Below, piece by piece: positions 34,850 through 45,486 of a stretch of DNA of 64,000 bases. The DNA lies in contig NZ_JACJSP010000003.1 in assembly GCF_014698235.1 (NCBI RefSeq), positions 248,001 to 312,000 on the forward strand. Reading direction: 5' to 3'. The translations under genes and the position numbers were made by a program. Origin of the DNA: Limnothrix sp. FACHB-406. Lineage in GTDB: Bacteria; Cyanobacteriota; Cyanobacteriia; CACIAM-69d. The notes beneath the pieces were generated by a model. That model ran no database searches. It saw only the letters and a list, made by a program, of their open reading frames with translations, and was not told where the DNA came from. How positions within the stretch are numbered: the first letter of the stretch is position 1; each line of letters opens with the position of its first letter.

Positions 34850-35569
34850 TCAGGGCGACTCGCGCAAAACATAACCAACCCCCCGCAAGGTGTGGATCAG
34901 GCGAGGGCGCTGGGCCATTTCTAATTTGATCCGCAAGGCTCGGATATAGACTTCCACGATGTTAGATTCGCCGCCAAAGTTATTGCCCCAAACGGATTCC
35001 AACAGTCGATCGCGCGAAATCACCTGACGCGGATGGCGCAACAAAAACTCGAGTAAATCAAACTCCTTGGCCGTTAAGTCCACCCGATCGCCCCCGCGTT
35101 GCACCTCCCTGGTTAGCGGATTCAGGGTCAAATCTGCCAGGGTGATTTGATCGGGTTCGTGGGGCGAAACTCGCCGCAAATGGGCCCGCACCCGCGCCAA
35201 CAGCTCCGCAATGCTGAAGGGTTTCACCACATAATCATCCGCGCCCGCATTCAAGCCCGTGACCCGATCGAGAATTTCATCCCGGGCCGTCAGCAGAATA
35301 ATGGGGGCCTGTAAGCCCGTTTCCCGCAACCGCAAACAAAGATCCAAGCCCGACAGCCCCGGCAACATCCAATCCAAAATCAACAGATCCGGCGACGGGT
35401 GCGATCGGGCGGCGTTCAGCCCCTCCAGTCCTGTGGTTGCCACGGTTACCCCGTAGCCCTCCAGTTCCAATTCTCCCGCCACAAATCGCGCCAAATTGGC
35501 ATCATCTTCCACCACCAGAATTCGGGCTGTGGGGGGATTAAGCTTCAAGGGTGAAACCATAGTGGCCAT
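34850..35569 (-). CDS. OmpR/PhoB-family response regulator
   Basis: This is 239 residues from the ATG at 35569; a second in-frame ATG at 35560 (MVSPLKLNPPTARILVVEDD) is also possible. The receiver domain has acidic pocket VEDD, phosphoacceptor Asp in LLILDWMLPG, Thr in LLTARD and Lys in VVKPFS. The winged-helix DNA-binding domain (about 140-236) ends LRIKLE...LIHTLRGVGYVLRE, typical of OmpR/PhoB/RppA-like proteins. The kinase gene is immediately upstream: its TGA at 35575-35573 is followed directly by TTGATG, so translation is coupled. Target genes are unknown. Confidence 0.93.
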   Translation of the reverse strand: MATMVSPLKLNPPTARILVVEDDANLARFVAGELELEGYGVTVATTGLEGLNAARSHPSPDLLILDWMLPGLSGLDLCLRLRETGLQAPIILLTARDEILDRVTGLNAGADDYVVKPFSIAELLARVRAHLRRVSPHEPDQITLADLTLNPLTREVQRGGDRVDLTAKEFDLLEFLLRHPRQVISRDRLLESVWGNNFGGESNIVEVYIRALRIKLEMAQRPRLIHTLRGVGYVLRESP

Positions 35570-35572
35570 CAA

Positions 35573-37174
35573 TCACGAATTGATCAATTGATCAACGGAT
35601 GAATCGGATGCAGAGGACATGTGCCAGCGAGGAAGTCTGATCGTGAAGGTGCTGCCCAGGCCCGGTTGCGATTGCAGATCGATGCGGCCGCCCATTCCTT
35701 CCACGGCTCCCTTGGCGATCGCCAGGCCCAAACCCGTGCCATCGCGCGATCGGGTCATTTCATCTTCGCCCCGATAGAAGCGCTCAAAAACCCGGCCTTG
35801 TTGATCCGGAGGAATGCCCATCCCGCGATCGCGCACTTCGATGGCGGTCCAGCCCGCTTGATAGCTCAGTTGCAGGGTTACGGGCTGCTCGGGGGCGGAA
35901 TATTTCACGGCATTGTCCAGCAAATTCCGAATGGCGCGGGTCAGACGATCGCGGTCAGCCAAAACCACCACATCCTCCGCCACCAAATGCAAATGAATGG
36001 GCCGATCGCAGGCCAGCCGTTGCCAATCCGTCACCTCTGACAGCAGGGTATTAAGGACGATCGGCGCTTGCCGCAAGTGGAGTTGCCGATTGTCAATGCG
36101 GGCCAGATCTAACAAATCCTGCAACATGCGCACGGTGCGATCGGCCTCCGCTTCCGCCGTGGTCAAGGCTTGCAACTGATAGTCATTCAGGTTGGTGCTG
36201 CGCCGCAGGAGGCTTTGCAAATAACCCAGCACCACCGTGAGCGGGGTGCGCAGTTCATGGGAAACATTGCCCACAAATTGTCGTTGTTGCTCCCAAGAAC
36301 GCGACAGCCGCGCCAACATCTCATTAAAGGCTTGGGCTAGGCCCCGAACTTCATCGGGGGCCCCTTGCAACTCCAGGCGGGCCCCGGCCAAGTCATCGGC
36401 AGAAACGGCGCTGGCCACTTGGCTCATGGTGGCCAAGGGCAGGAGGGCTAAGCGAATTCGCCGCCCGATCGCCCCCAGTGCAACCACCATGGCTAAACCA
36501 TTCACCAACCACAGCAGCCGCAAACTGCCATGGAGCTTGTGCCAATCATGGCTCACGTCTTGGGCAAAGTAGACCCGCCCGATCGCCCGGCCCCGTACCG
36601 TCAAGGGCTGCTCGCATAAAACCCAAACTCGGCCATCGCGGTGAACAATGGTCAACCGTTGGGCAGCGGCCGGTAAAGACTGCACCAAATTTCGGACGAT
36701 TTGATAATTCTGATCATCTTTGGGTTGGGCCAGCAAGCGCCCTTGATCATCGGTGACCCAAGCTAACAGCCCCGCCATGGCCACCTTATCGATGGTGGTG
36801 GTTAATCCGCTGGCTAGCCCCTCGTGCTGATCGTAGAGGGCCAGTTCCTCGGGAAAGCGCTGGGAAATATAACTGAGGGTTTGCTTGTGGGCGGTGGCGA
36901 GGGTCTGTTCCATTTGCCAGGTGGACCAAAGGGCCGCCGTGCTCAGGCTCAAGACCGCGATCGCCCCTAATTCAAGGGTGAGTCGCCCCTGCAACGATGA
37001 CCACCGCCAGCCCGATCGACCCAATAGCCCCGATCGATCGCCCGGGGCGGGTTGCGGGGAGATCGCGTCAGTCCCTCGCTCGGGCAGAGTTGGGGTTGCG
37101 GTTTGGGGCGATCGCTGGGAGGGCTTAGACCTCCAATGGGCAATCCTTCCCCGAAGCACTTGAGTGAACAGCAT
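35573..37174 (-). CDS. Membrane sensor histidine kinase
   Basis: This 533-residue protein begins with about 60 Pro/Arg-rich cytoplasmic residues. Then come TM1 (about 68-88, LGAIAVLSLSTAALW), a periplasmic sensor of about 135 residues, TM2 (about 225-243, LLWLVNGLAMVVALGAIG), a HAMP domain, HisKA with H in NVSHELRTPLT, and HATPase with NLLDNAVKYS, RDRGMGIP and GTGLGLAIAK. It is the partner of the adjacent OmpR-type regulator. The periplasmic domain (TTTIDKVAMAGLLAWVTDDQ, VWVLCEQPLTVRG) looks like a PAS/dCache-type fold, and its ligand is unknown. The long N-terminal tail before TM1 is a little unusual. Confidence 0.93.
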   Translation of the reverse strand: MLFTQVLRGRIAHWRSKPSQRSPQTATPTLPERGTDAISPQPAPGDRSGLLGRSGWRWSSLQGRLTLELGAIAVLSLSTAALWSTWQMEQTLATAHKQTLSYISQRFPEELALYDQHEGLASGLTTTIDKVAMAGLLAWVTDDQGRLLAQPKDDQNYQIVRNLVQSLPAAAQRLTIVHRDGRVWVLCEQPLTVRGRAIGRVYFAQDVSHDWHKLHGSLRLLWLVNGLAMVVALGAIGRRIRLALLPLATMSQVASAVSADDLAGARLELQGAPDEVRGLAQAFNEMLARLSRSWEQQRQFVGNVSHELRTPLTVVLGYLQSLLRRSTNLNDYQLQALTTAEAEADRTVRMLQDLLDLARIDNRQLHLRQAPIVLNTLLSEVTDWQRLACDRPIHLHLVAEDVVVLADRDRLTRAIRNLLDNAVKYSAPEQPVTLQLSYQAGWTAIEVRDRGMGIPPDQQGRVFERFYRGEDEMTRSRDGTGLGLAIAKGAVEGMGGRIDLQSQPGLGSTFTIRLPRWHMSSASDSSVDQLINS

Positions 37175-37270
37175 GGGAACCTTTGCCTCAGGGTCGCTTT
37201 CCCAGTTTAAACCCGTTCCAACAGGCCGATCGGGACTTGCTGAAACGGGTTAGGGCCTCATGGGTTTAAT

Positions 37271-37396
37271 CGTAGGGGCGGGGTCTCCACGCCCAGCCCC
37301 TGTGATCCCGGTTCCAGGGCTGGGCGGGGTTGTGGCGATCGCTCGGGTTAGGGTTGGGAGACCCAACCCCTACGGCGATGGAAATGACGACAGGCC
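37271..37396 (-). repeat. MITE-like element with GTAGGGG termini, copy 2
   Basis: The inverted counterpart of 699-829. It begins CGTAGGGGCGGGGTCTCC and its other terminus is GGAGACCCAACCCCTACG, followed by the same extra flank (GCGATGGAAATGACGACAGG) seen in copy 1. It lies between the kinase gene start and the 3' end of argG. About 90% of positions match copy 1 when one is inverted. Confidence 0.85.
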
Positions 37397-37478
37397 ATCA
37401 AGCCCCTTGCCCCCTACGATCTTCAGGGCGGAATCAGAGTTTCAGACCATAGGGTCTCAGGCAATTCACCAGCGAGTC

Positions 37479-38684
37479 CTAGCCTTGGCGCAGTTTTTCT
37501 GACCAAACCCGTGTCGGCAGACCCCAAACATAAATGAAGCCCTCGGCGGCCTTGTGGTCAAATTCATCATCAGACCCGTAGGTGGCCAGCTCCGGCGTGT
37601 AAAGACTCTGCTCGGACTTGCGACCGACGATCGCCGCATTGCCCTTGAACAGCTTGATCCGCACCGTGCCGGTTACCCGCTTTTGGGTTTCGTTGATGAA
37701 TCCGTCCAGCGCCGCCTTCAAGGGGCTGTACCAGAGACCGTTGTAGATCAGTTGGCTGTAGGTTTCTTCAATGCCGCGCTTGTAGTGGCTCACATCAGCG
37801 GTCAGGGTCAGGCTCTCCAGATCCCGATGGGCGGCGATCAGCACCGACAGGGCCGGCACTTCATAGATTTCGCGGGACTTAATCCCCACCAGGCGGTTTT
37901 CCACCATGTCGATCCGGCCGATGCCGTGGTTGCCGACGCGGGTGTTGAGTTCCTCAATCAGGGAGATCGAGTCCAAGGTGCGGCCGTCCAGGGTGACCGG
38001 CGTGCCCGCTTCAAAGCCAATTTCCACGTAGTCCGGCTCATCCGGCGTGTCGGCGATCGCCTTGGTCATCAGGTAAATTTCTTCCGGCGGCTCCGTCCAG
38101 GGATCCTCAAGGGGGCCCGCTTCAATGCTGCGGCCCAGCAGGTTGCGATCGATGCTGAAGGGCGACTTTTTCTTCACGGGCGCGGGAATCCCGAACTTTT
38201 CCCCGTAGGCGATCGTTTCTTCGCGGCTGAAGCCCCACTCGCGAGCGGGAGCCAACACCTTAATGGTGGGGTCGAGGGCCGCGATCGCCACATCAAACCG
38301 CACTTGGTCGTTGCCCTTGCCCGTGCAACCGTGGGCTACCGCGTCTGCGCCATATTCCGCCGCCGCCTCCACGAGCGCCTTGGCAATCAGCGGGCGCGCC
38401 AGGGCCGTTGAAAGGGGATAGCGGTTTTCGTAAAGGGCATTGGCCCGCAGGGCCGGGAACGCATAATCCTGCACGAACTCGGCCCGCAGATCCGCCACCA
38501 GCGAAGTACTGGCTCCGGAGTCGAGGGCTTTTTGCTTGATGGGGCCCAGTTCGTCGCCTTGCCCTAAGTCGGCGGCCAGGGTAATGACTTCTTCAACGCC
38601 CCATTCCTGCATCAGGTAGGGAATGCAAACGGAGGTATCCACACCGCCGGAGTAGGCGAGGACAACTTTCTTGGCGCGACCCAT
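37479..38684 (-). CDS. argG: Argininosuccinate synthase
   Basis: This 401-residue protein has the length typical of bacterial ArgG. The N-terminal PP-loop [18 protein letters not shown] binds ATP. Other conserved segments include [35 protein letters not shown] and [20 protein letters not shown]. The enzyme joins citrulline and aspartate, with ATP cleaved to AMP and PPi, in the penultimate step of arginine synthesis, in the cytoplasm. The gene stands alone on the minus strand; its neighbours are unrelated in pathway. In cyanobacteria arginine also feeds cyanophycin, a link with the nearby nitrogen genes that is only circumstantial. Confidence 0.98.
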   Translation of the reverse strand: MGRAKKVVLAYSGGVDTSVCIPYLMQEWGVEEVITLAADLGQGDELGPIKQKALDSGASTSLVADLRAEFVQDYAFPALRANALYENRYPLSTALARPLIAKALVEAAAEYGADAVAHGCTGKGNDQVRFDVAIAALDPTIKVLAPAREWGFSREETIAYGEKFGIPAPVKKKSPFSIDRNLLGRSIEAGPLEDPWTEPPEEIYLMTKAIADTPDEPDYVEIGFEAGTPVTLDGRTLDSISLIEELNTRVGNHGIGRIDMVENRLVGIKSREIYEVPALSVLIAAHRDLESLTLTADVSHYKRGIEETYSQLIYNGLWYSPLKAALDGFINETQKRVTGTVRIKLFKGNAAIVGRKSEQSLYTPELATYGSDDEFDHKAAEGFIYVWGLPTRVWSEKLRQG

Positions 38685-38917
38685 GTATTTTGCTCAAGCT
38701 GCGAGAAAACAACCCCATATTGTAGGCACGGCCCGGGCGATCGCAACGGTCAGTTAGCGTACCAACTTTGAGGACTTCTTGACTTTGGAGTGGCTTGGGA
38801 ATGATTTTGGAGGGATTTTGCAGGGTTGGCATCGATGGCTGGGCGATGGGGCCGTAACCGAAAATGGCTCATTGGTTTTTTAATGAGTCCCCCCAATTAG
38901 CGCCCTGATTCGCCGCC

Positions 38918-39226
38918 CTAGAGCTTGGCTTGATAGTCATCGATCGCCTGATAAAGCCGCTCCACCTCCCGATCGGGAATGAAATCCAACAGGGGAATCG
39001 ATCGCTTGCCGGCCCCAATTTCGATCGCCATTTCCCCTAACAAAGCGGTCAGCTTGGCACGGCTGAAGGTGCGATCGAGCAAGAGGGGATAGATTTTTTC
39101 AGCGAGGGCACTGTGCAAATGGGCATGGGCCAAATCGAGATGCCATTTGGCAATGTCCAGATAGGCCACATCGCCAATCTCTGCGGCCAAGGTTTCGATC
39201 GCTTCATTACTGACAGATTTCGACAT
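38918..39226 (-). CDS. DUF3181 family protein
   Basis: This 102-residue soluble, mostly helical protein begins MSKSVSNEAIETLAAEIGDV and continues YLDIAKWHLDLAHAHLHSAL, ending FIPDREVERLYQAIDDY. These match the small cyanobacterium-specific DUF3181 family. Function is unknown. It lies 36 bases downstream of narB on the same strand, so it is probably co-transcribed with nitrate reductase. No cofactor-binding motif is seen. Confidence 0.8.
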   Translation of the reverse strand: MSKSVSNEAIETLAAEIGDVAYLDIAKWHLDLAHAHLHSALAEKIYPLLLDRTFSRAKLTALLGEMAIEIGAGKRSIPLLDFIPDREVERLYQAIDDYQAKL

Positions 39227-39262
39227 TTCAGCACCTGCGGTTGAGTTGGATCACTTGCAGAC

Positions 39263-41401
39263 TTAATTATCCAGATTGCTGGGCGGTGAGGCCAGCTTTT
39301 GCAACTGAACAGCACATGCCTTCAGTTCCGGTTCAAAGGAGTCGGGACAAGCTTCCGGGTGGGTGAGGGCGTTGGCTTCGGCCCCGTCACCCCACAGGGA
39401 TCCCCAATGCATGGGCACAAACACGGTTCCCGGCGCGATCGCCCGGGTCACCTTGGCCGGAAACCGCCCATCGCCCCGGCGCGACTTCACCGCCACCCAG
39501 TCGCCCTCCTGGATGCCCAGGGGTTCCGCATCCTTGGGGTGAATTTCGATGAAGGGATTCGGGTGCAGCTTTTTGATTTTTTCAATCCGACCGGTGCGGG
39601 TTTGGGTGTGCCAATGGCCATAGAGCCGGCCTACGGTCAACACGAGGGGATAGGCCGCATCGGGTGGTTCCGCCAGCCCGCGCGAGTGAACCGCCAGAAA
39701 TTGAGCCCGCCGATCGGGAGTATGGAATTGTCCATCGGTATACAACCGCTTGGTGGGGGCTGGCTGCAAAGGGTCGATCGCCCCATCCGCCGGAAAAGGC
39801 CATTGTTGGGGGCCAGCGGTTCTGAGCCGATCGTGACTCAAACCGGTCATGTCGCAAGGGCGGCCTCGGGTCAATTGCACAAATTCGCCGTAAACCTCCG
39901 CTGAGGATTGGAACCAAAACTGCTCCCGGAAGCCAAGTCGCCGGCCCACCTCCGCAAAGATGGCCCAATCTTCCTTGGCTTCTCCCGGAGGGGGCTGAAA
40001 CGCCTGGGAAAGGGTCACCATCCGCTCAGAATTGGTCATCGTGCCGGTTTTTTCGCTCCATTGGGTGGCGGGCAGCAGCAAATGAGCAAAGGCACTGGTT
40101 TCCGTGGGGTAATAGGCTTCTTGATAAATCGTGAAGGGCGATCGACTCAGGGCGGCTTTGGTGCGGTTCAGGTCGGGAAAACTAACGGCGGGATTGGTGG
40201 CCGCAATCCACAACAGGCCCACCGCTCCCGCCTCCAGCCCTTCCACAATTTCCCAGGCGGCCCGGCCCGGTGTTGGGGAAATGCGACCCGGGGGCAGGTT
40301 CCAAAAATCCTCCACTTCGGCCCGGTGCTGGGGATTGGTCACGGAGCGATAGCCCGGCAGCAACCGCGACAAACCGCCGGCCTCGCGGCCGCCCATGGCG
40401 TTGGGCTGGCCGGTCAGGGAAAAGGGCCCCGCGCCCGGTTTGCCCATTTGCCCCGTCAGCAGGTGCAGGTTAATGATGCTGCGAACTTTAGCTGTGCCTT
40501 CGGAGGATTGGTTAATGCCCATAGACCAAAGGGACAAGACCCGATCGCTCTGGGCCCAAATTCGCGCCGCTGCCTCGATCGACTCCACCGCAATGCCGCA
40601 TTGCTCGGCCACGCGATCGGGCGGGTAATGTTGCAGCAAATCTTCGTAGGCTGCGAAGCCGCCCGTGTGGGCTTCGATATAGGCGCGATCGATCTGATCC
40701 CACTTCAGCAGCAGGTGGGCCATGCCGTTCAGTAAGTCGATGTCAGTGCCGGGGCGAATGGGCAAATGGAGATCGGCCACCTGGCCCGTTTCGGTGCAGC
40801 GGGGATCCACCACCACCAATCGCACCCGATCGGGGTTGGCCTTGTGGTGTTTGCGGAACCGGTTAAAGACGATCGGGTGACATTCGGCTGTATTGGTCCC
40901 GATCGCGAACAGGCAATCCGTCAGTTCCAAATCGTCATAGCTACAGGGGGGCCCGTCGGCCCCGAAGCTGCGTAAGTAGCCCGAGACGGCGGAAGACATG
41001 CAAAGCCGCGAATTGGCATCAAAATTGTTGGTTCCCAGGCAACCCTTGATCAGTTTTTGGGCCGTGTAGTAATCCTCCGTGACAAACTGCCCGGAGCCAT
41101 ACATACAAAGGCCGTCGGGCCCTTGGTTGGCCAAAACGGTTTGGATGCGATGCACGATCGCCTCAAAGGCCTCATCCCAACTAATCCGCTGAAAGTCTTG
41201 ATCCAAAGCGGATCGCCACATGGGGTACAGCAGCCGATCGCGGTCGATCGACTCCAAAATCGTTGCCCCTTTTACGCAAACCATACCTTGGCTGGAAGGA
41301 TGGGCCCGATCGCCCCGCACCTTCAGCCCCGCCGGCCCTTGCACCACTTCCAAACCACACCCCACGCCGCAGTAGGGACAAACGGTTCTGACAGATTCCA
41401 T
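39263..41401 (-). CDS. narB: Ferredoxin-dependent nitrate reductase
   Basis: This 712-residue molybdopterin enzyme carries an N-terminal [4Fe-4S] motif, [12 protein letters not shown], with the fourth Cys in GMVCVKGAT. Other markers are [20 protein letters not shown] (with the conserved Cys that ligates Mo), [20 protein letters not shown] and a C-terminal molydopterin dinucleotide-binding domain ([19 protein letters not shown]). It reduces nitrate to nitrite with electrons from ferredoxin, on the cytoplasmic face. It is the last gene of the nirA-nrtABCD-narB cluster but is separated from nrtD by 234 bases that include an intrinsic terminator. It may therefore be transcribed partly by read-through and partly from its own promoter. 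Confidence 0.97.
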   Translation of the reverse strand: MESVRTVCPYCGVGCGLEVVQGPAGLKVRGDRAHPSSQGMVCVKGATILESIDRDRLLYPMWRSALDQDFQRISWDEAFEAIVHRIQTVLANQGPDGLCMYGSGQFVTEDYYTAQKLIKGCLGTNNFDANSRLCMSSAVSGYLRSFGADGPPCSYDDLELTDCLFAIGTNTAECHPIVFNRFRKHHKANPDRVRLVVVDPRCTETGQVADLHLPIRPGTDIDLLNGMAHLLLKWDQIDRAYIEAHTGGFAAYEDLLQHYPPDRVAEQCGIAVESIEAAARIWAQSDRVLSLWSMGINQSSEGTAKVRSIINLHLLTGQMGKPGAGPFSLTGQPNAMGGREAGGLSRLLPGYRSVTNPQHRAEVEDFWNLPPGRISPTPGRAAWEIVEGLEAGAVGLLWIAATNPAVSFPDLNRTKAALSRSPFTIYQEAYYPTETSAFAHLLLPATQWSEKTGTMTNSERMVTLSQAFQPPPGEAKEDWAIFAEVGRRLGFREQFWFQSSAEVYGEFVQLTRGRPCDMTGLSHDRLRTAGPQQWPFPADGAIDPLQPAPTKRLYTDGQFHTPDRRAQFLAVHSRGLAEPPDAAYPLVLTVGRLYGHWHTQTRTGRIEKIKKLHPNPFIEIHPKDAEPLGIQEGDWVAVKSRRGDGRFPAKVTRAIAPGTVFVPMHWGSLWGDGAEANALTHPEACPDSFEPELKACAVQLQKLASPPSNLDN

Positions 41402-41496
41402 GGATTAATTAAAACAACCTCTAAGTTGCGAATACGTTTACGTTGTGAAAATAAGTCAAGCCGCAGCTAGGCAACGATCCCAGCGGGCCATGAGTC

Positions 41497-41518
41497 AAAA
41501 AAATGCCCCTGGCGGGGC
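41497..41518 (-). terminator. Intrinsic terminator between nrtD and narB
   Basis: On the minus strand GCCCC-GCCA-GGGGC (41518-41505) is followed by ATTTTTTT (41504-41497). It lies about 120 bases after the nrtD stop and about 95 bases before the narB start. It would lower narB expression relative to the transporter genes. Confidence 0.8.
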
Positions 41519-41635
41519 GTTGAGCTGAATGTTGAACTGAGCATTGAGCTGAGGAGAGAGGCCCATGAGGCCAATTAAGCGCCGATCGCGTAGGAACCGA
41601 TCGCGTAAGAGCCGATCGGGGGCCAACCCTCAGCC

Positions 41636-42478
41636 CTATTCCGCCGCGTCATCGTGGGCATAGCGGTTATAAAGGAAGTCGAGTGCGTAGTTGCGCAGCT
41701 CGTAATATTTGGGATCTTCCAAAAGTCGGGCCCGATCGCGCGGTCGGGGGAACGGAATATCCATCACCTCTCCAATCTTGGCAGCGGGGCCATTGGTCAT
41801 CATCACCAATCGATCGGACAGGTAGAGCGCCTCATCAATGTCATGGGTGATCATCAACACCGTGACCTGATTTTCCCGCCAAATTTGCAGCAACTCGTCT
41901 TGCAACTCTTCGCGGGTGATGGGATCCAACGCTCCAAAGGGTTCATCCAGAATCAACACCTTGGGGCAAATGGCCAGGGCCCGGGCGATCGACACCCGCT
42001 GTTTCATCCCCCCGGAAATTTCCGCCGGCCGCTTGTGAATTGCTTCACTCAGCCCCACCATCTCCAAATATTTCAGGGCCAATTGCCGCTGTGCTTCCTT
42101 GGGTTGGGTGGTGTAAACGGCTTTCACCGCCAACAACACATTTTCCAAAACGGTTTTCCAGGGCAGCAGGGCATAGTTTTGGAACACCACCATCCGATCG
42201 GGGCCGGGCCGAGTGATTCGCTGCTGCTCTAGGCGCACTTCACCGGCCGTCGGTTCCGCAAAGCCCGAAACCATGTTCAATAGGGTGGACTTGCCGCAAC
42301 CCGAGTGACCAATCACCGAAACAAATTCACCTTCGGCTACCCGCAAGTTGACCCCATCCAGCACGGGGTATGGCCCCTTGGGCGTTTGATAGACCTTGGA
42401 AACTTGGTCAATCACCAAAAAATCGGGTTCCGCTGCGACAACCATGGGCGGGACGGTTTGAGAAGAGAGGGTTTGCAT
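41636..42478 (-). CDS. nrtD: Nitrate ABC transporter ATP-binding protein NrtD
   Basis: This 280-residue single-domain ABC ATPase has Walker [10 protein letters not shown], signature [15 protein letters not shown], Walker [13 protein letters not shown] and H-loop MITHDIDEA. It pairs with the ATPase half of NrtC on the NrtB permease. The C terminus ([20 protein letters not shown]) has the tail usual in NrtD/SsuB/TauB-type proteins. It lies 84 bases after nrtC. The four-gene order nrtABCD is the classical cyanobacterial nitrate/nitrite uptake system of the plasma membrane. Confidence 0.97.
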   Translation of the reverse strand: MQTLSSQTVPPMVVAAEPDFLVIDQVSKVYQTPKGPYPVLDGVNLRVAEGEFVSVIGHSGCGKSTLLNMVSGFAEPTAGEVRLEQQRITRPGPDRMVVFQNYALLPWKTVLENVLLAVKAVYTTQPKEAQRQLALKYLEMVGLSEAIHKRPAEISGGMKQRVSIARALAICPKVLILDEPFGALDPITREELQDELLQIWRENQVTVLMITHDIDEALYLSDRLVMMTNGPAAKIGEVMDIPFPRPRDRARLLEDPKYYELRNYALDFLYNRYAHDDAAE

Positions 42479-42562
42479 AGGATTGCCAGGGCTGAGGAAG
42501 GGGTCGATCGAGTCAGAGGATGAAGAGTTGGGGCGATCGGCATCGGGCCACAGGCGGGCCCC

Positions 42563-44578
42563 TTAGCTAGGAGAAACGGAGCAGCTAAAGATTTCATCGA
42601 CCCGAATTTCGGCCACACGGATATTGCGTTTAATCGCCAGGTTGTCGAGGTAGTCGATCGGGCGATCGGGGTCAAAGGTTTGGCCGTCAAACAGGACGAT
42701 CGGCTTGCGGTCTAATTCCACCTCCGGCAGTCCCAAATTGCGAGCCGCAGTCAGATAGGTGGCCGTCGGGTTCACCCGTTCCATCACCTCCACCCAATTG
42801 CGGGGGAAGGGCGTAATTTCCCAGCGGGCCATCTGGGCCAGGGTCCAAAGGGACTGTACCGCGTCGGGACAGGCCGATCGGCTCACAAAGAACTGATGGA
42901 AGGTGTAAAGCGCTTGGGCCTCGGAACCATCACCCCGATCGAGCGGCGACAGGAACCCGGGCGAAATCATCTCCACCGGCAGCCCCACATAGTCGGGGCG
43001 GGCCAAAATTTCCAACACCTCAGCCCGGTTGCGATGATCATCGCAATATTCACAGGCCTCCAGCAGGGCCGTCAGCAGGGCCGCATGGGTATTGGGATAG
43101 GCCTGGGCCCAATCTTCCCGCACCCCCAGCACTTTTTCCACATGACCCGGGAACAGGTCAAGATCCGTGGCCATGATTTGACCAATGCCCTCTTGCACGG
43201 CTCGGGAGTTCCAAGGCTCTCCGACGCAATAGCCGTCAATGTTGCCCGCCTTCAGGTTCGAGACCATCTGCGGCGGCGGCACGGTGGCCAAGCTGATATC
43301 CCAATCGGGGTCAATGCCGCCGGAGGCGAACCAATGCCGCAGCAACAGGTTGTGCATGGAAGCCGGATGCACCATGGCAAAGGTGTGAACCTTGTCCGGA
43401 TCCCGCTCAATCAAACTCTTGAAGGTGGCCAGGTCATTCACGCCCTGTTCGATCAGGCGTTTGCCCCAGGTGATGGCGTTGCCGTTGCGGGACAGCACCA
43501 TGGAGGCTTGGATTGGCACGGGTTCGCTTTCGCTGCTGCCCAGGGTCATGGCCAAGGGCATTCCGGTCACCATTTGGGCCGCGTCGAGCTGGCCGCTGGC
43601 GACTCCATGGGCGATCGATTTCCAATTGGGTTTGCGCTGAAGGGTGACCTGCTCTAGACCGTGCTTGGCAAAGAATCCCTTTTCCCGGGCGATCGCCAGG
43701 GGCGCACAGTCAGTGAGGGGAATGAAACCCAGCTCCAAGTTGACCTTTTCCAGGCCATTGCCGGCCGCCACCACAGGGGCCGCCACTTTCCGTTTCTTGG
43801 AACGTTTTTGTTGATTGAGGAAGTAAACGATTTCGTTGCGCAGGCTGTAGTAGCTGGGATGGTTCACCACGTCCATGCGGCTGCGGGGACGGGGAATATC
43901 CACCTCCAGAATTTGCCCCACATGGGCGGCGGGGCCAGTGGTTAGCATCACCACCCGATCGCTCAGGAGCAAGGCTTCGTCCACATCGTGGGTCACCATC
44001 ACGCAGGTGACATGGCTCTCTTCGCAAATGCGCATCAGTTGCTCTTGGAGGCCGCCCCGGGTCAGGGCATCCAAGGCCCCGAAGGGTTCATCGAGCAACA
44101 ACACTTGGGGACGGGTGGCCAGGGCCCGGGCGATCGCCACCCGCTGTTTCATGCCGCCGGACAGTTCGCCGGGAAGCTTATCGGCCGCGTGGGCCAACCC
44201 CACGAGCTGAATATTCTCTTCCACGATCGCCCGCCGCTCTTCCTTGGGCAGATTCTTAAGCACCGTGTTGACGGCCAGGGCGATGTTGTCGCGGACGGTT
44301 TTCCAGGGCAACAGGGAGTAGTTTTGGAACACCACCATCCGATCGGGCCCCGGGGCTTCGATTTGGCGACCGTTCAAGATGGCCCCGCCACTGGTGGGGC
44401 GATCGAGGCCCGCAATGATGTTCAGCAGGGTGGACTTGCCGCAGCCGGAGTGACCAATCAGGGAAATAAATTCCCCTTGCTTGATCTCAACGTTGATGTT
44501 TTGGAGCGCAATGTAGCGATCGCCCCCCGGCAGCGGAAAGATTTTGTCAACGTGATCGATTTCCAAAAAAGGAGTCAT
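42563..44578 (-). CDS. nrtC: Nitrate transporter ATPase with regulatory NrtA-like domain, NrtC
   Basis: This 671-residue protein is in two parts. Residues 1-255 are an ABC ATPase (Walker [10 protein letters not shown], signature [15 protein letters not shown], Walker [13 protein letters not shown]). After a basic linker (QQKRSKKRKVAAP), residues about 280-660 resemble the substrate-binding protein NrtA (LGFIPLTDCAPLAIAREKGF, GNIDGYCVGEPWNSRAVQEG). In characterised cyanobacteria this cytoplasmic C-terminal domain mediates ammonium-triggered inhibition of nitrate uptake. Length and fusion are standard for NrtC. Confidence 0.97.
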   Translation of the reverse strand: MTPFLEIDHVDKIFPLPGGDRYIALQNINVEIKQGEFISLIGHSGCGKSTLLNIIAGLDRPTSGGAILNGRQIEAPGPDRMVVFQNYSLLPWKTVRDNIALAVNTVLKNLPKEERRAIVEENIQLVGLAHAADKLPGELSGGMKQRVAIARALATRPQVLLLDEPFGALDALTRGGLQEQLMRICEESHVTCVMVTHDVDEALLLSDRVVMLTTGPAAHVGQILEVDIPRPRSRMDVVNHPSYYSLRNEIVYFLNQQKRSKKRKVAAPVVAAGNGLEKVNLELGFIPLTDCAPLAIAREKGFFAKHGLEQVTLQRKPNWKSIAHGVASGQLDAAQMVTGMPLAMTLGSSESEPVPIQASMVLSRNGNAITWGKRLIEQGVNDLATFKSLIERDPDKVHTFAMVHPASMHNLLLRHWFASGGIDPDWDISLATVPPPQMVSNLKAGNIDGYCVGEPWNSRAVQEGIGQIMATDLDLFPGHVEKVLGVREDWAQAYPNTHAALLTALLEACEYCDDHRNRAEVLEILARPDYVGLPVEMISPGFLSPLDRGDGSEAQALYTFHQFFVSRSACPDAVQSLWTLAQMARWEITPFPRNWVEVMERVNPTATYLTAARNLGLPEVELDRKPIVLFDGQTFDPDRPIDYLDNLAIKRNIRVAEIRVDEIFSCSVSPS

Positions 44579-44646
44579 GGTGTTGTGCGATCGGTGTTGT
44601 GCGATCGAGGAGTGAGTTATCCAAAGCTATGCCCAAACTTCGCCCG

Positions 44647-45486
44647 TTAGCGGCGTTCCGGCGGCACGGCAATGCTGCCCAAAAAAGCCACGAATCGATC
44701 GAGCAACAGCCCCACCAAGCCCACAAAAATCAACGCCAGGATAATTTCACTGGTCAGGGAGCTGTTATAGGCATCCCAGATGAAGAACCCAATGCCAACA
44801 CCGCCCACCAGCATTTCCGCCGCCACAATGGCCAACCAGGACAGCCCAACGCCAATCCGCAGACCCGTGAAAACATAGGGAACCGTGGCCGGAAACAGCA
44901 CGTTCAGGAAATATTCCACTCGCCCCAAACGCAGCACCCGGGCCACGTTTTTGTAGTCTTGGGGCACTTGCTGCACACCGGTTACCGTGTTCAGCAAAAC
45001 CGGCCAAACTGCTGTAATGAAAATTACAAACAGCGCCGCCGATTGGTTATTTTTCAAGGCTTCCAAGGAAATGGGCAGCCAAGCCAATGGCGGGATGGTT
45101 CGTAAGAGTTGAAAGACCGGATCCAGTGCGTCATAGATCAGCGGGTTGCTGCCGATCAGAATGCCCACTAAAACCCCAATAATTGCTGCCGCTGAAAAGC
45201 CAATCGCCACCCGCTGCAAGCTGGCCATTAAGTGCCAAAAAATGCCCACATCGGTGCTGTTGGGATCCGTGCGATCGAACGCACCCACAATCAATTCCTG
45301 GGTGTCGCCAAACACTTCCAGGGGCCCCGGCAAGGGTGCTCCGGGAATTGAGCAAATTGCCTGCCAAGCCACCAAGCAAATGAGCGTTCCCACAATGGCC
45401 GCAATCACTTTGCGGGCATTTTTCTTAGACAGCGGCACAAAACGAATAATCGAATCAACGAGCGAACTAGAACTACTTGCAGCCAT
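44647..45486 (-). CDS. nrtB: Nitrate ABC transporter permease NrtB
   Basis: The protein is 279 residues from the ATG at 45486 (MAASSSSSLVDSIIRFVP); the TTG nine bases upstream is less likely. Several transmembrane helices are visible (VIAAIVGTLICLVAWQAIC, VAIGFSAAAIIGVLVGILIG, AALFVIFITAVWPVLLNTVT, IGVGLSWLAIVAAEMLVGG, ILALIFVGLVGLLLDRFV). The permease EAA-type loop follows LAWLPISLEALKNNQ. It forms the membrane channel of the nitrate importer. It is separated by an unusually long 348-base spacer from nrtA, fitting stronger expression of the binding protein than of the permease. Confidence 0.96.
   Translation of the reverse strand: MAASSSSSLVDSIIRFVPLSKKNARKVIAAIVGTLICLVAWQAICSIPGAPLPGPLEVFGDTQELIVGAFDRTDPNSTDVGIFWHLMASLQRVAIGFSAAAIIGVLVGILIGSNPLIYDALDPVFQLLRTIPPLAWLPISLEALKNNQSAALFVIFITAVWPVLLNTVTGVQQVPQDYKNVARVLRLGRVEYFLNVLFPATVPYVFTGLRIGVGLSWLAIVAAEMLVGGVGIGFFIWDAYNSSLTSEIILALIFVGLVGLLLDRFVAFLGSIAVPPERR

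Noticed and set aside
37435-37478. Hairpin AGACC-CTAT-GGTCT after argG as terminator
   Set aside because: Only five base pairs and no T-run.
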